64,000 nt of DNA from Symbiotaphrina buchneri (taxonomy: Eukaryota; Ascomycota; Symbiotaphrinales; Symbiotaphrinaceae), in the NCBI GenBank assembly GCA_001599915.1, contig BCIG01000011.1, positions 186,001 through 250,000 of the forward strand, written 5' to 3'. The notes under the pieces were generated by a model. The model saw only the letters and a program-made list of their open reading frames with translations, was not told the DNA's origin and did not search any database. The translations under genes and the position numbers were made by a program. This document shows, piece after piece, positions 12,399-23,207 of the stretch (its first letter is position 1; the number at the start of each line of letters is the position of its first letter).

Positions 12399-13747
12399 AT
12401 GACCGACTTTCTTCATAACGCGCCTGTGGTGCTAGACAATGGCAGCGGGACAATCAGAGCAGGATTCGCAGGTGAAGAAGCTCCAAAATGCTTCTTTCCC
12501 TCATACGTTGGGCGCCCAAAACACACCCGAGTCCTGGCCGGTGCGTTGGAAGGCGACGTCTTTATTGGGCAACGAGCGCAGGAGCTTCGAGGCTTGCTGA
12601 AGATCAGATATCCGCTCGAGCATGGCATTGTCACTGACTGGGACGACATGGAAAGGATATGGCGGCACGTCTACGACGAGGAGCTACGAACCGTGAGCGA
12701 AGATGTATGGTTACCCTACTTGAAAGCCTTCGCCGACACTTTTCGTTCCTGAATATGACCAGAATTGGGCTGACTTCCTGTGAAACAGCACCCGGTACTC
12801 CTAACAGAACCTCCCCTGAATCCCCGATCAAACCGAGACACAGCGGCGCAGGTCATGTTTGAGACGTTCAACGTCCCTGCCATGTACACGCATATCCAAG
12901 CCATCCTCTCCCTCTACGCCTCTGGCCGCACAACAGGAATTGTCCTCGACTCCGGAGATGGCGTATCACATGCAGTGCCCGTGTACGAAGGGTTCTCCGT
13001 TCCAAGCAGCATACGGAGAATTGACGTAGCTGGGCGTGATGTGACGGAATACCTGCAGAGGTTGCTACGCATGAGCGGGCATGTGTTCCACACCAGTGCC
13101 GAGAAGGAAGTCGTGAGGCAGATCAAGGAGAAAGTAGGTTATATCGCATATGATCCGAAGAAAGAGGAGAAGGAGTGGAATCAGATGGGAGGGAGACAGA
13201 ATGAGAAGATAGCAGAGTACACATTACCAGACGGGATGAAGCTGAAGGTAAACCAATATTGCTCGTGAAAGACGCAATAATGGAGGCTGACTTTACTTTA
13301 AACACAGATCGGCTCGGAGCGATTCAAAGCGCCAGAGATTCTCTTTGATCCGGAGCTTATTGGGCTAGAATATCCTGGTATTCAGCAAATGGTTGTAGAT
13401 GCCATCAACCGGACCGACCTCGATCTGCGAAAGTCCCTCTACGGCAACATTGTCCTCTCGGGTGGGTCAACATTGACCAAAGGCTTCGGAGACAGGTTAT
13501 TGGGGGAGCTGCAGCGGCTGGCGGTGAAGGACATGCGGATAAAGATCTTTGCCCCTCCCGAGCGGAAGTACAGCACCTGGATTGGCGGGAGTATTCTGGC
13601 AGGTCTGAGCACTTTTAGAAAGGTTGGTCCTATCGCCGTGCAAATGATTGTCGAACAATCTGGCTAATCTTGCCGCCTGTGCAGATGTGGGTGACGGCCG
13701 CAGACTGGAACGAGAACCCGAATATCATCCACACGAAGTTCACATGA
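12399..13747 (+). CDS. nudK: Actin-related protein Arp1 (centractin, NudK), dynactin filament subunit
   Basis: Exons 12399-12704, 12789-13247, 13308-13622 and 13685-13747 join to 380 aa, the exact size of Arp1. The start [20 protein letters not shown] has the actin nucleotide-binding phosphate-1 loop (DNGSGT). [19 protein letters not shown] is phosphate-2 and [11 protein letters not shown] is the adenosine motif. The last exon encodes [18 protein letters not shown]. Arp1 forms the short filament of dynactin, which couples cytoplasmic dynein to cargo; in Aspergillus nidulans the Arp1 gene is nudK and is needed for nuclear distribution along hyphae. The N-terminal residues identify Arp1 rather than conventional actin or Arp2/3. 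The first intron (84 nt) is longer than the others. Confidence 0.95.
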
Positions 13748-15326
13748 TCAAAGCGGGACATCTTTTCCCTTGACAAGAATCACCAACCCTATATGCTGCA
13801 ACACGTGTATGGCAGTAACCCCAGATCCGCAGACCGACTTATCGCCTTCCAGCACTTCAGCACGCATCAGACAGCGAGCGCAGCGCACGATACCCCTCGA
13901 CTAAAATTCGCTATGCAACCTCCTTTCCAACTTAAGTTTCCTGAACACATCCAAGCACGGCACGGCACTAGCATGGCATTGGCATTGGCATGGCGATGGC
14001 GCAGACTTCAGAGTTCCTTTCTGGCAAAGCGCCCTTTGTCTCTCGATCTAGTTCCTTCCGGCGTCTCTAGCACCGTGCACACCGACCCCGTGCACCTTCC
14101 TTCCTTACCCCGCATTTTTTCTTCATCCAGTCTTCGGTTCAGCTGCCGCGGTGGGCGTGTCGGCGCTTTTGAATTGTTCTCACCTCCTTCCCTTAGGCTA
14201 CAGTGTAATCGTACATTGGGAGGCCAGCGTTGCGAGAAAGGATGTTTCGTCTTGTCACGGGCTTGAGCGGCGGATGCGTGTGCGGGTGTGTGAGAGCATG
14301 TAGACCGATAGTTACAGATGAGATGATAGATACCCTAGCTGCGTATTGTTTGCGCTCCTGCTCCTTGTCCGCCCGAGTTCAAGAGTGCAGCAGCTTTGTT
14401 ATATTTGCTCGTGACCTTGCAGTAGAAGTTGTACAGCGTACTACCGTCCATTATGCAAGGTCCCGGTGGTCTCTTGGTGGCAATGGGATACACAGCGCAG
14501 GGGCCATTTCCATCCCAAGTCTGGACGATTACACTAAACAAAGGATGGCGCGAGCAGAATCACAAAGCACGTTGATAGTCCGACGGGGTTGGGAGAACAC
14601 CACAGTCACATGAGCGGAGTACTTCGTACAAGACACAAGCAAGCGTACGATTCTTTGTTCAGGTTTTCAAAGCAAAGACTTGCATTCCTGTTGATTACTA
14701 TGGACCCAAGTATGCTAAACGACCAACACCTTCCCGTGCCATGCAAATCTTCGGGGCGTGCCCTCGCCGGTGAGGGTGATATCCTCCCGCTGGTTGTGGA
14801 AATGCAGCAAAAACCGTCGAGTACAAAAAAAAAGACGGCCGAAAAAGCCCTGAACAGGGCGCCCTCACCGGGTTTTCAAGTTGAGATGGGTATCAGGGAC
14901 CAAACATCCGCAAGAACTCCGCTGGTTGTGATTTGAAACAAGATGCTGTGCTGGGAAAAGACGTAATATAGACAGAACTCCATCGCCAAGTAAAATGCAC
15001 TTTTGGTTCCCGTTTTCGCAGCGGCCGCGAAACATGATTATGATAATGATGATGCAATTCGTGAAAGCGTGTCGTAGATGGAAAGGTGAGAGAAATTCGT
15101 TGGATCGTCGCCGAGATTAGGAGCGAGAGTCTGCCAGCTCGCCCGGAGAGTATGTGGATTGCTCGAAGAAGACCAGAACGTTTTGTTCTTGTTGGAGGCC
15201 ATCGTAGAACGCGGTGGTGGTTGTAAAGAGTGCGAGAGTCAAGAACCAGCTCGCTCAGGGCACACGGTTGACGTGCGCGGATGGGCCATGATGCCCTCGT
15301 CAGAGGTGGGAGGCAACAGATGACAT
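13748..15326. other. Gene-free stretch between converging Arp1 and Par32-like genes
   Basis: Nearly 1.6 kb between converging genes. There are modest open frames on the plus strand (13793-14266, 14230-14613, 14589-14936), but none has a recognisable family, plausible splice continuation or codon pattern that persuades me. A simple-sequence patch of GGCATT/GGCATG units lies at about 13970-13998. Part of it is probably 3' untranslated sequence of the neighbours. Confidence 0.4.
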
Positions 15327-15824
15327 CTAGAAGAGCATGTTGACCGTCTCCTTCTTGAGTTTCTGGCCGATGCGGTTCAGGACGCCGCTCTTGCGATTGC
15401 TGTGGGAGCTATCTGCCGAACTGTCACTGGCGGCGGAACCCACGCTTCCCTTGCGGGAGGAGCCAGACGAGATGCGTCTCTCATTGATGAGATTGCCGGC
15501 TCCACCACGACCGACGTGGAAGACGCTGCCCTCGCGGTCGCGCTGCTCGCGGGTCTGCTGGCGCTCTAGCTCATCTTCGAGCGTGAAGCTGGCCCTCTCG
15601 GTGTTCCTGTGCACGTTGCCGGCACCTCCACGGCCGGCGGAGAACTTGCCGTTGGACGGGGGAGGCGGCAGCGGAGCCAACGAGGCCGGGCCCGATGCAG
15701 TGAACGAGGCGGTGATGTTGGGAGGCGGTTGGAAGTAGTTTCCCGCACCGCCCCGACCGGCGTGGGTATATTTGTGGGTGACGGTTGGATGAGGCTCGGT
15801 GATGCGGATGCCGTTGACTTGCAT
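15327..15824 (-). CDS. Small Par32-like (DUF3602) protein with three GRGGAGN repeats
   Basis: A single exon of 165 aa. The motif GRGGAGN appears three times, at about residues 23-29, 64-70 and 104-110. It is spread through a Ser/Pro-rich, probably disordered protein; the C-terminus is basic (RIGQKLKKE). This repeat defines the Par32/DUF3602 group. In budding yeast Par32 is phosphorylated on rapamycin treatment and inhibits the ammonium transporters Mep1 and Mep3 under TORC1-Npr1 control. A nitrogen-signalling role here is inferred from that family. A TATA box on the minus strand (15910-15917) sits about 90 bases before the ATG, which suggests a strongly or conditionally expressed gene. No intron is needed. 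Confidence 0.85.
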   Translation of the reverse strand: MQVNGIRITEPHPTVTHKYTHAGRGGAGNYFQPPPNITASFTASGPASLAPLPPPPSNGKFSAGRGGAGNVHRNTERASFTLEDELERQQTREQRDREGSVFHVGRGGAGNLINERRISSGSSRKGSVGSAASDSSADSSHSNRKSGVLNRIGQKLKKETVNMLF

Positions 15825-17290
15825 CGCAGTGGTTTGAATTGTATTCTATATGGTTTGTGTGGTAGTAACGGTGGTTTGGAGAACTGAAGACACTGAGGCT
15901 GTTTGGTTATTTATATACTGTGTGAAGATCAGTCGTCAGGAAGGAGCAACAACAGTGGGCCAGCCATGATTATATAGCGACGAGTCATTGAGCAAGAGAA
16001 AATTGCACGATGGAAGCAAAGGGGAGTCAGTCTAGCGGTTAACTGCAAAGTCCGGATTGAGAAATTTTCATAGTTGCCATCGTGATCAGGATTCGTCGAC
16101 TTGGCTTTCGCGTGCTTTCCATCTAACGGCTTAACGTCGATGGGTCAGACACGCACGAAAGACTCGAGGCCCTTGACGTTTGTTCCTCGCTACCCCGGAA
16201 AATCCTTTCACCCAAAAGCAGCGAGGGCGCCGTCATATTAGTCACCATTGATTTCGCACACACAAAGGAAGCCTGGGCCTGTCACGGCAGGAAGAAGTTT
16301 TCCTGCGCTTGCCTATTTTTGGGCTGTTGTCGCTCGCCGCTTTTCTGTCGGACCAGAAATGATGGCGACGCACCTGACGGGGCTATGACAAAGAAAAATC
16401 GGGCCCGAGCAGCGACAAGTCAGTCAGCTGCCAGCCAACACTCCCTTTGGAGGTTTCGTGGGGGTAATGGAAATTGCGAAATGGCCAGGGAGCACCGGCC
16501 CTCTCTATGCCTTTCCAATCGAAACGTGCTCCTTCTCCCCAGTATTATTGGGATTGACGGACACGACATCACTACCTCGTACCTTACGTACATGCCTGTA
16601 ATGATAATGATGGTGCAGTAGGAGGCTCTTGACACGCAATGTGCTCCCATCCTACTTCTTACATGTGATTTACTTATATCATGGTATCCAGTATTTGCAA
16701 CCCACTGTCATACCTGAGGCTGGCGGTGAGGCACGGTCGACATTTCTTGGTCCCGTTGTTTATTCCTTCTGTTTTCTTTGATTTTAATGCAGCGATTTTA
16801 CTGGCAAATCCGCTGGAAGCCGCTTGTATCCGTATCCCTTTGGTGCCTGGCTTGGCGCTCATCCCCCGCATTTTCCAAATGGCCCTAAAACGCGACGATT
16901 CAAGCCCGAGACACCCCCTTACCCAAGAGGAGAAAGTAGGTGAGGCCAACCCCCTTTTCGAACAGCGCCTGCGTCTTCTCCGCAGTTCGGAAGGCGGAAA
17001 CGGCCTCTGCCCAATCTCCCCCTCATCGTGGCAGTGTGCTCGGCTGGACTGGCGCCGGGGAACATCGTCCTAAAGCCGCCCAAGGCTACCTAAGTAGTTT
17101 GCATTGTGTAAGAGGAATGGAAAGAGTGTCCGCTACCCCACGAGAAGACAGGTGACTGTCGCACCTCGCAGCACTGTGCTGGGCCGCAAGCCTGGACGAG
17201 TCCCCATCCCTTACCCGAAGACATTTTGCCCAACAGAAATGCAGATCCAACGCCATGGATGATTGGAAAATGCAGCATGCTACAGAGTGG
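15825..17290. promoter_or_regulatory. Par32-like promoter and gene-free spacer
   Basis: About 1.5 kb between two minus-strand genes. The part next to 15825 is the promoter of the Par32-like gene, with a TATATAAA box on the minus strand at 15910-15917. The remainder up to 17290 should include the 3' untranslated region of the aldehyde dehydrogenase gene. Open frames at 16319-17155 are short and mutually overlapping and are not supported. Confidence 0.5.
15910..15917 (-). promoter_or_regulatory. TATA box of the Par32-like gene
   Basis: Reads TATATAAA on the minus strand, 86-93 bases before the ATG at 15824, in a plausible core-promoter position. Confidence 0.55.
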
Positions 17291-18999
17291 TCACAATCTC
17301 GACCTCCGGTCCCAGTATTGCTTGAACCCAACAATTGCTGACCGCTAGTTAGCAATTCGCACTTCCGCAGGCTTTTCACCACCGCAACTTACCGAGAGCA
17401 AGCACTACCGCTGAACCTGCATAACCCATGATGTTGGACTTGTCCTTGCCGTCCCGGTCGAAGTTGGGGCTCCGGTTGAGGACCAGCTGTGCTTTTCGGA
17501 CGTTTCCCGTATATGGCGGGTACCGAAAGGAGATGAACTTCTCCACCCAGCCTGGTGTGGTCATGATACTTCGGCGGTGAACAAACTCGTCGAAGCTGGC
17601 CTTCCCGCGGTAAGCACCTTGCCCTGAAGTACCAACACCGCCGAAGGGCATGGTAGGGAATGACCCATGGAAAAACGAGTCGTTGACCGTAGCACCCCCT
17701 GAGCGCATCACGTTGAGGACCTTCTCGGACTCTGCCTTGGAGCCGAAGGTGTACAAGGCCAGCGGAGTCCCATCCACTGAGTTCGCTATTTCCAAGGCTT
17801 GATCCAAGTTGTCGACCGCGAACAGGTTGATCAAAGGTCCGAACGATTCTTCCTGAATAACTGGGTCGTTCACATCGTCGACTACAATCACTGTTGGCTC
17901 GATGTAAAGTTCTTTCTTATCCATCAGACCACCCATGACAATTCTTCCACTTGTATGATCAATGAGGCCCTTGATTCGATGGAATTGGCGCTCGGACGCA
18001 ATGTGCGCATACTCCGGCGAACCCTTCGTCCCATTCGGATAGAACTTCCTGTAAGCAGATTTGAACTCCTGAATGAGGTCGGAAAGGACCTCTTTGTCCA
18101 CCAGGATATAGTTCTGTGATAAACATACTTGGCCTGCACAGTGGACTTTGGCCCATAGGAGCCTCCGCGCTGCCAGGTGTAAGTCCGCCTTCTTGGTAAT
18201 GAAAGCTGGATTCTTTCCGCCCAGCTCGAGAGCTACGGGTGTGAGAGTCTCCGCGGCCTTTTTAGCAATGATCCTCCCAACTTGTCCGCTTCCAGTATAG
18301 AATATTTTATCCCACTTTTGATCAAGTAAAATCGTTGTCTCTGGCACTGCGCCTTGCACCACAGTATAGCAGGAATTGTCCAGGTATTCCCGAACAATCT
18401 TCTGAATCATAGCGGCAGTATGTGGAGCACTTTCACTGGGCTTCATAACGACCGTATTTCCTGCCGCGATTGCACCAATAGCGGGTCCTAGGAGAAGTTG
18501 CATAGGGAAATTATATGTTCTATACGCAAGACTTAGTAACGTCGATAGCAGATACACTTCCCTCTGCTTACCCGATAACCAGGACGCAGCCCAGGGGGTC
18601 TTTCCGGATAGTCGGTTTCAGCGCGAGCCGGTTGGGCAGGTCGATCTCCGTGGCCACCTCATCTTTTGCCCATTTCCGCAAGTTGTTTGATATGTAAATG
18701 ATATCGTTCTTCGCCCAGTCAATCTCGGTGATCATGCTTTCGAAAACGGGTTTGTGGAGGTCCAGACGCAGAGCTTCGAGGAGAGCATCCGTGTGATCTA
18801 CTATCCTAAAACTTCGTCAACGCGACACTGATGCCGACTCCGTGTATGAGCAGGTTTACCCCCAGTAGAGCTTCCTTAGCTGGCGGACTCTAAACTCTAG
18901 AGGCCTCGTCTTCTGCGCATGGTAGCTGCCACGCAGCTCGTTCACAATGCCTGGGATGGCTTCCTGGGCTGTATGTGCGAATGCCGGTAGCATCGTCAT
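17291..18999 (-). CDS. Fatty aldehyde dehydrogenase, ALDH3 type, with hydrophobic tail and SRL end
   Basis: Exons 18999-18860, 18805-18572, 18519-17393 and 17337-17291 (minus) give 515 aa. ALDH3 marks are RKLYWGI near the N-terminus, LLGPAIGAIAAGNTVVMKPSE (cofactor lysine and PSE), FYTGSGQVG, the catalytic glutamate in LELGGKNP and the catalytic cysteine in CAGQVCLS. The family oxidises long-chain aldehydes from alkanes, sphingolipids and ether lipids to fatty acids using NAD(P). The last exon, joined by a strong gtaagt donor and a GCTAAC branch site, completes a hydrophobic stretch (AGSAVVLALAIVGF). It is followed by basic residues and the tripeptide SRL, a type 1 peroxisomal signal. If that intron is kept, the protein instead ends GKLRW. 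I chose the ATG at 18999, not 19125, because the extra 42 residues lack family similarity. Confidence 0.9.
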
Positions 19000-19599
19000 C
19001 CTGCCAAGAGAGCTGGCCAATGTTCGGACCTCTGGGGAGGTGGTCCGCGATATCCCGATATCCTGAACTGTCAGGGACGTTGGGACGACAAGGGGAAGGA
19101 TGAAGTGGAATGGTCCAAGTAGCACGGAGATTAGACGAGCTCTACGGAGTACTTTCTTGGAAGACCGTTTGACAGCTTGTTTGTCGAGACCTATTAATTA
19201 AGAGCCTGTCCGTTACCCCAGATTTTCTGGACTCTTGGCAGGCGTCCCTTTTCTCCGGTGACAGCGCGTGGGTAAGCACGATTTACCTTAGCTTATCGTG
19301 GATGAGATCAGGCCGCACACTGTGTGAGAACTGAATATTATATGTAGACTGCGACAAGCATGTTTATCTTGTTTCCAGGCGGCGAGTCAACGCACTGTGC
19401 GACAAGCTCCTTCCTGCGGGATAGGATCAGCATAATTGGAAGCTCAGCTCCCAAACTTTCTCTCGAAGGGTTGCTACGGCAAGCACCCGTGTAAAATCAA
19501 GACCTCAAAATTATCAATTAAGACATCATCTAGCACATCTGAGCGGATTTGGCATCGATGACTCGACTTGTCAAGGCATAGCAGGTATCATGGCGCTCA
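19000..19599. promoter_or_regulatory. Aldehyde dehydrogenase upstream region and RRP4 3' flank
   Basis: About 0.6 kb containing the promoter of the aldehyde dehydrogenase gene and the 3' flank of RRP4, both on the minus strand. An in-frame ATG at 19125 could extend the dehydrogenase, but the extension looks untranslated. A CTACGGAGTAC motif occurs at 19139-19151. Nothing else is seen. Confidence 0.45.
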
Positions 19600-20761
19600 T
19601 CAAGATGCCATCACTTCGGCGAGTGCCAACTCCACTATTCTCCTTCCTTTCTCTCCACCCAGGTAGTCCGGCCCCTCATTCCGATCCTGATCATGATCTT
19701 CCACCCCTACATCTAGACTTGCTTCATACGCCTTCGTGACCATCTCCTCGTCCACTTTGACCCCGTGTTCCACAAGCGCTCTAATGCAACCTGTCAATCT
19801 GGCGATCTCCCTCCGCGTAGCCGGACCTATCTCGTCATTTTGACTCGAATAGATAGCACTGGACACCGTCTCCTCCAACCTCGTTATGGACACCTGGGAA
19901 CTTGCCGCTTCGGCAGACGTGTGCTTCGCAATCCAGATATAGCCATTGACCCCTAGAATGACATCCACCTCGCCGCCGCCATTACCGGTGTTAATCGTCC
20001 AGACTTGTCGTCGATACCTGACCACTCCACCCCCGCCTCCCATACCGGATACAGATAAGAAGACTCCATTGCGTAGTTTGCCATATTTCAATGAGCGAGT
20101 ATGTAAAGATGCTGAACCATCCTGAAAGATCGATTGCACTTCTGCCACAAGCAGGTCGCCTTCCGAGAAAAAGGTCCGTATCTGAAGCTCATCTGTGCTT
20201 GTACGTTTTCTCAAGATCCCGCCAGGAAGGTTTATCGCACTCAGCGGTAGAGCGGCCAGGAGAGGAGCGGAGAGATCGACGCGCCAGCGCTTCGATTGTA
20301 CCTTTCAGTAGTCAGTTATCGAGCAAATTATCGTCCGCGACCTGTCCCGAAGATACCTCGACTATCCTTCCCACGACCAAATCTCCAATCTCCGGTGTAT
20401 ACCTTGCGCGCAGTGGCCGCACCGATAGAAGCTTGTTCGTTTTCTGTACCGTACCCGCAACTGTAGCTATGATGCTGGCCAAGTCTGGTAGGACATATGT
20501 TCCATGACCCCTATAGACCGCAGTCGTCAATATTGGTTCTAATAAGATCCCTGCTGCAGAGCCTTACCTCATCCATTGCGGATCATCTGTTATCTCTTCG
20601 CCGGGCGTGACGATTGACCTGCCAGAGACCTTGGCCCGTTTTACCGGCCTGCTGGCCTCCGCCATGTCAACGTCGCCTTCCTGGTCATAGTAATCGTCGT
20701 CAGAAGATTCGTGGACCTTCCTTGGAATCGGTGGGGTCGGTGGCAGGATCGTTATAGCCAT
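19600..20761 (-). CDS. rrp4: Exosome cap subunit RRP4
   Basis: Exons 20761-20568, 20510-20357 and 20300/20301-19600 (minus) join to 349 aa. After an acidic, basic-patched N-terminus of about 60 residues come the N-terminal exosome domain ([19 protein letters not shown]), the S1 domain ([18 protein letters not shown], then [20 protein letters not shown]) and the KH domain with [10 protein letters not shown], the Gly-x-Asn-Gly signature of Rrp4. Rrp4 forms the RNA-entry cap of the nuclear and cytoplasmic exosome with Rrp40 and Csl4. The ATG at 20761 begins MAITILPP; the open frame continues upstream in the same frame but with no family likeness. Exon borders agree with consensus signals (gtaagg, gtatct donors). 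Confidence 0.93.
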
Positions 20762-21207
20762 GGTCTTTACGGCGTCGGTCACCTTTCGCCTTTTCGCTTT
20801 TCGCGAAGTAAGAGTTGAGGATCTTGAAATCTGGCTCGGGTAAGTTTCCCGATCGATTTCGTCCAATCGTATCACGAGTGTCAACCAAAGCCAAAGCGAA
20901 ACGTCTTTTGACCGGAACGATGCAATACACTTGACTTGTTGCCGATCTACTTATGCGAACGTGCAAAACATTTAATATAAATCGCCGGGGATGAGTTTTT
21001 TCTGAATCATGACTTCTGTACTGCATATTAGTTGGCTTCGGGCAATGCTTCACCGACTAAGGTACATTTACTGAAGCATTTGATAAGCTCTTCAAGGTCA
21101 CGTTGTAGAGGTTCAATTATTATATCAGTTGAAGAATTCCTGATTGAACTCTCAGAAAGCATCGCTATCTATATGCAGTTCATGCCATCGACGATACGAA
21201 GCACACT
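20762..21207. promoter_or_regulatory. RRP4 promoter and alcohol dehydrogenase 3' flank
   Basis: A 446-base spacer between minus-strand genes. It should contain the RRP4 promoter and leader and the 3' untranslated region of the dehydrogenase; the stretch around 20940-21180 is AT-richer than coding DNA. No gene or repeat is seen. Confidence 0.45.
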
Positions 21208-22370
21208 TCAATCCTGGGCTACCAACAACCCTCGGTACCTCATCTTGCCGTCCTTCAAGACTTGCAGCGCTTCTTGGATACCTTTCTCATTTAGAGGAAA
21301 CTCCATGTTGATAGGCTTGATCCCATGATATGCAGCAAAATCTAGCATCTTGCGGAATGTGTGCCTGGGAGCAACGACTGAGCCCTGAAGTCGGAGACCT
21401 TTCTCTATAACGGTTTCATTGGGAAGGACAAGGTCATCGAAGGAGACAGTGAGGGGGTAGATTGTGCCGTTGACAGCCATGATTGGTCCGAATCTGTTCG
21501 ATGTCGTTAGGTATGCAACGAAAGCTAGGCTTGCGAGGAACTTACAGCTTCCAGTCCGGCAGAAAGCTCGTCGTGACCAAGAGATGATCAATCGGCTCAA
21601 TCTTAAGCTCGCTGAGACCCTTCGTTGCGTAAAACTCCTTCGCGCCCATGCTCATGGCCTCCTGTCTCTTGCTTTCCGTAGTCGAGAATGCTACAACCTG
21701 GCAACCCATCTTTGCAGCGAATTGGATCGCCAAGTGGCCCAATCCACCGATCCCAATGACACCCGCACGATCCGTGGGCTTTGCGCCATATGTGTACAGA
21801 GCCTCAAACACTGTGGCACCACCGCACATCAAGGGAGCAGCGTCTGCATTGCTCATTGCATCGGGAAGCTTGAAGAGGAAGGCTTCTTTCCAAATGGCGT
21901 GGGATGCCATCGAACCCTGGTCGAGATCCCAAACACCGTACATGTGACGTTCCCGGCAATACTGCTCACGCCCTGTCAAGCAGAGCTGGCAATGGCCGCA
22001 GCAATCTGGTGCATGTAAGTATTTATATACGCGCTATGACGAAAGACCTTTGAATGTACCATGCTCATAACCCCAGCCCACGCGGTCGCCTCTACTTTGA
22101 AATCAGTATAAATAGAAGCAAGACAAGCACGGGATCGTACCGTTTAATGTGCTTAACTTCTGGCCCAACTTCCAGCACGATCCCAGTACCTTCATGTCCG
22201 AGAACCATGTCTTTCTCCTTGAAATGCTCATCGGTCCCACAGAGCCCTGAATGTGTGACTTTGAGATAACATTCATCACCCTTCAGAGCCCCCTTTTTAG
22301 TGGTTGTCTTTTGGATACCATTTTTGCCGCCCTTAAACACCGTAAGCTCGTAGCCTGAGGTAGAAGCCAT
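21208..22370 (-). CDS. Zinc-dependent medium-chain alcohol dehydrogenase
   Basis: Exons 22370-22141, 22091-22060, 22005-21546 and 21493-21208 (minus) give 335 aa. Catalytic zinc ligands are visible in GLCGTDEH (Cys) and LGHEGTG (His, Glu). The structural zinc loop has four cysteines in C-x2-C-x2-C-x7-C spacing (CGHCQLC followed by LTGREQYC), and the Rossmann motif is GIGGLGHLAIQFA. The 32-nt second exon carries GDRVGWGYEH, so it cannot be omitted. The sequence is of the cinnamyl/NADP-dependent ADH class (yeast Adh6-like), which reduces aldehydes; cofactor and substrate are inferred. The length is slightly short for the class (usually about 350). A purine-rich tract on the plus strand (about 22425-22465), pyrimidine-rich in the direction of transcription, precedes the start, as in many well-expressed fungal genes. 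Confidence 0.9.
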
Positions 22371-23207
22371 GACTGTAGCAAATCAAGGTACAGCTGGGGA
22401 GCAGGAAAAGGCTATATTCTTGACCAGAGAAGAAAGAAAGAAAGATAGAAGAAAAGGAAGACCTTTCCCAGGATAAAGCGGAGATATAATAATGTGAAGT
22501 TTGACTAGAGAGAAACAAAAGAAGAACAGGAACAGTTGATATCGCGCCGCCTCGGATGACGATGGCAGCACGGAAGATCCATAGTGCCTTAATAATACAG
22601 ACGCAGCCTTGGTAATTGATCCAAAGTGGGTACAGGTGGGAGATTTTCGAGTCCTGTAGTGGAGGCTTATACAGATGTCGCGGACATCAACTGCCGGCCG
22701 AGCAGACAAAAGTGACGGGAGGCCCCGCAATAATAGATCGAGGCTTGCCTTGAAGGGGCAAAGTCTCTCAACTTGTCGGTCCATGCGCGCGCCGTCTTGG
22801 ACAAAGACTGCTGCAATTCAATGATGGGTAAATCATTTCGGTGTTGTCGGAGGCGAAAAAATATCATCATTATCAACAGACAAGGATACTCCTCCGCAAG
22901 CACGTAGTGTATGAATGCGACTCTGTAACGGAATGCTCGGCAATGGGGGTTTTCTACGTCCTCATGCACGGTACTCGCACTTAAGTCGCTCGGACTGGAA
23001 AAATTTCCAGCAGACCTTACTTTGTAAGCCGAGGAACAATGACGTCCTTCTCGAGATATCAAATAAAGCCCATTATCGTTTATTGGTGTGCCGAGGTTCC
23101 TTCCCATCTTTGCGTTATCGGAGATAGTCAAGTACCGAGGGGGGGAGCTTCGTATCGGTGGACTATTCCCTATCTATTTTCTTTATTATTGTTGGCTGTC
23201 GGGTCAA
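22371..23207. promoter_or_regulatory. Alcohol dehydrogenase promoter and SLY1 3' flank
   Basis: An 837-base spacer. It contains the dehydrogenase promoter with a CT tract (on the minus strand) at about 22425-22465, and the SLY1 3' untranslated region toward 23207. Open frames on both strands here are not supported by any family. Confidence 0.45.

Noticed and set aside
13793-14936. Chain of plus-strand open frames between Arp1 and the Par32-like gene
   Set aside because: No family likeness, low-complexity content and no plausible splice model; likely untranslated or intergenic.
19000-19125. 42-residue N-terminal extension of the aldehyde dehydrogenase from the ATG at 19125
   Set aside because: The extension has no ALDH3 likeness, and MTMLPAFAHTAQEAIP at 18999 fits the family start.
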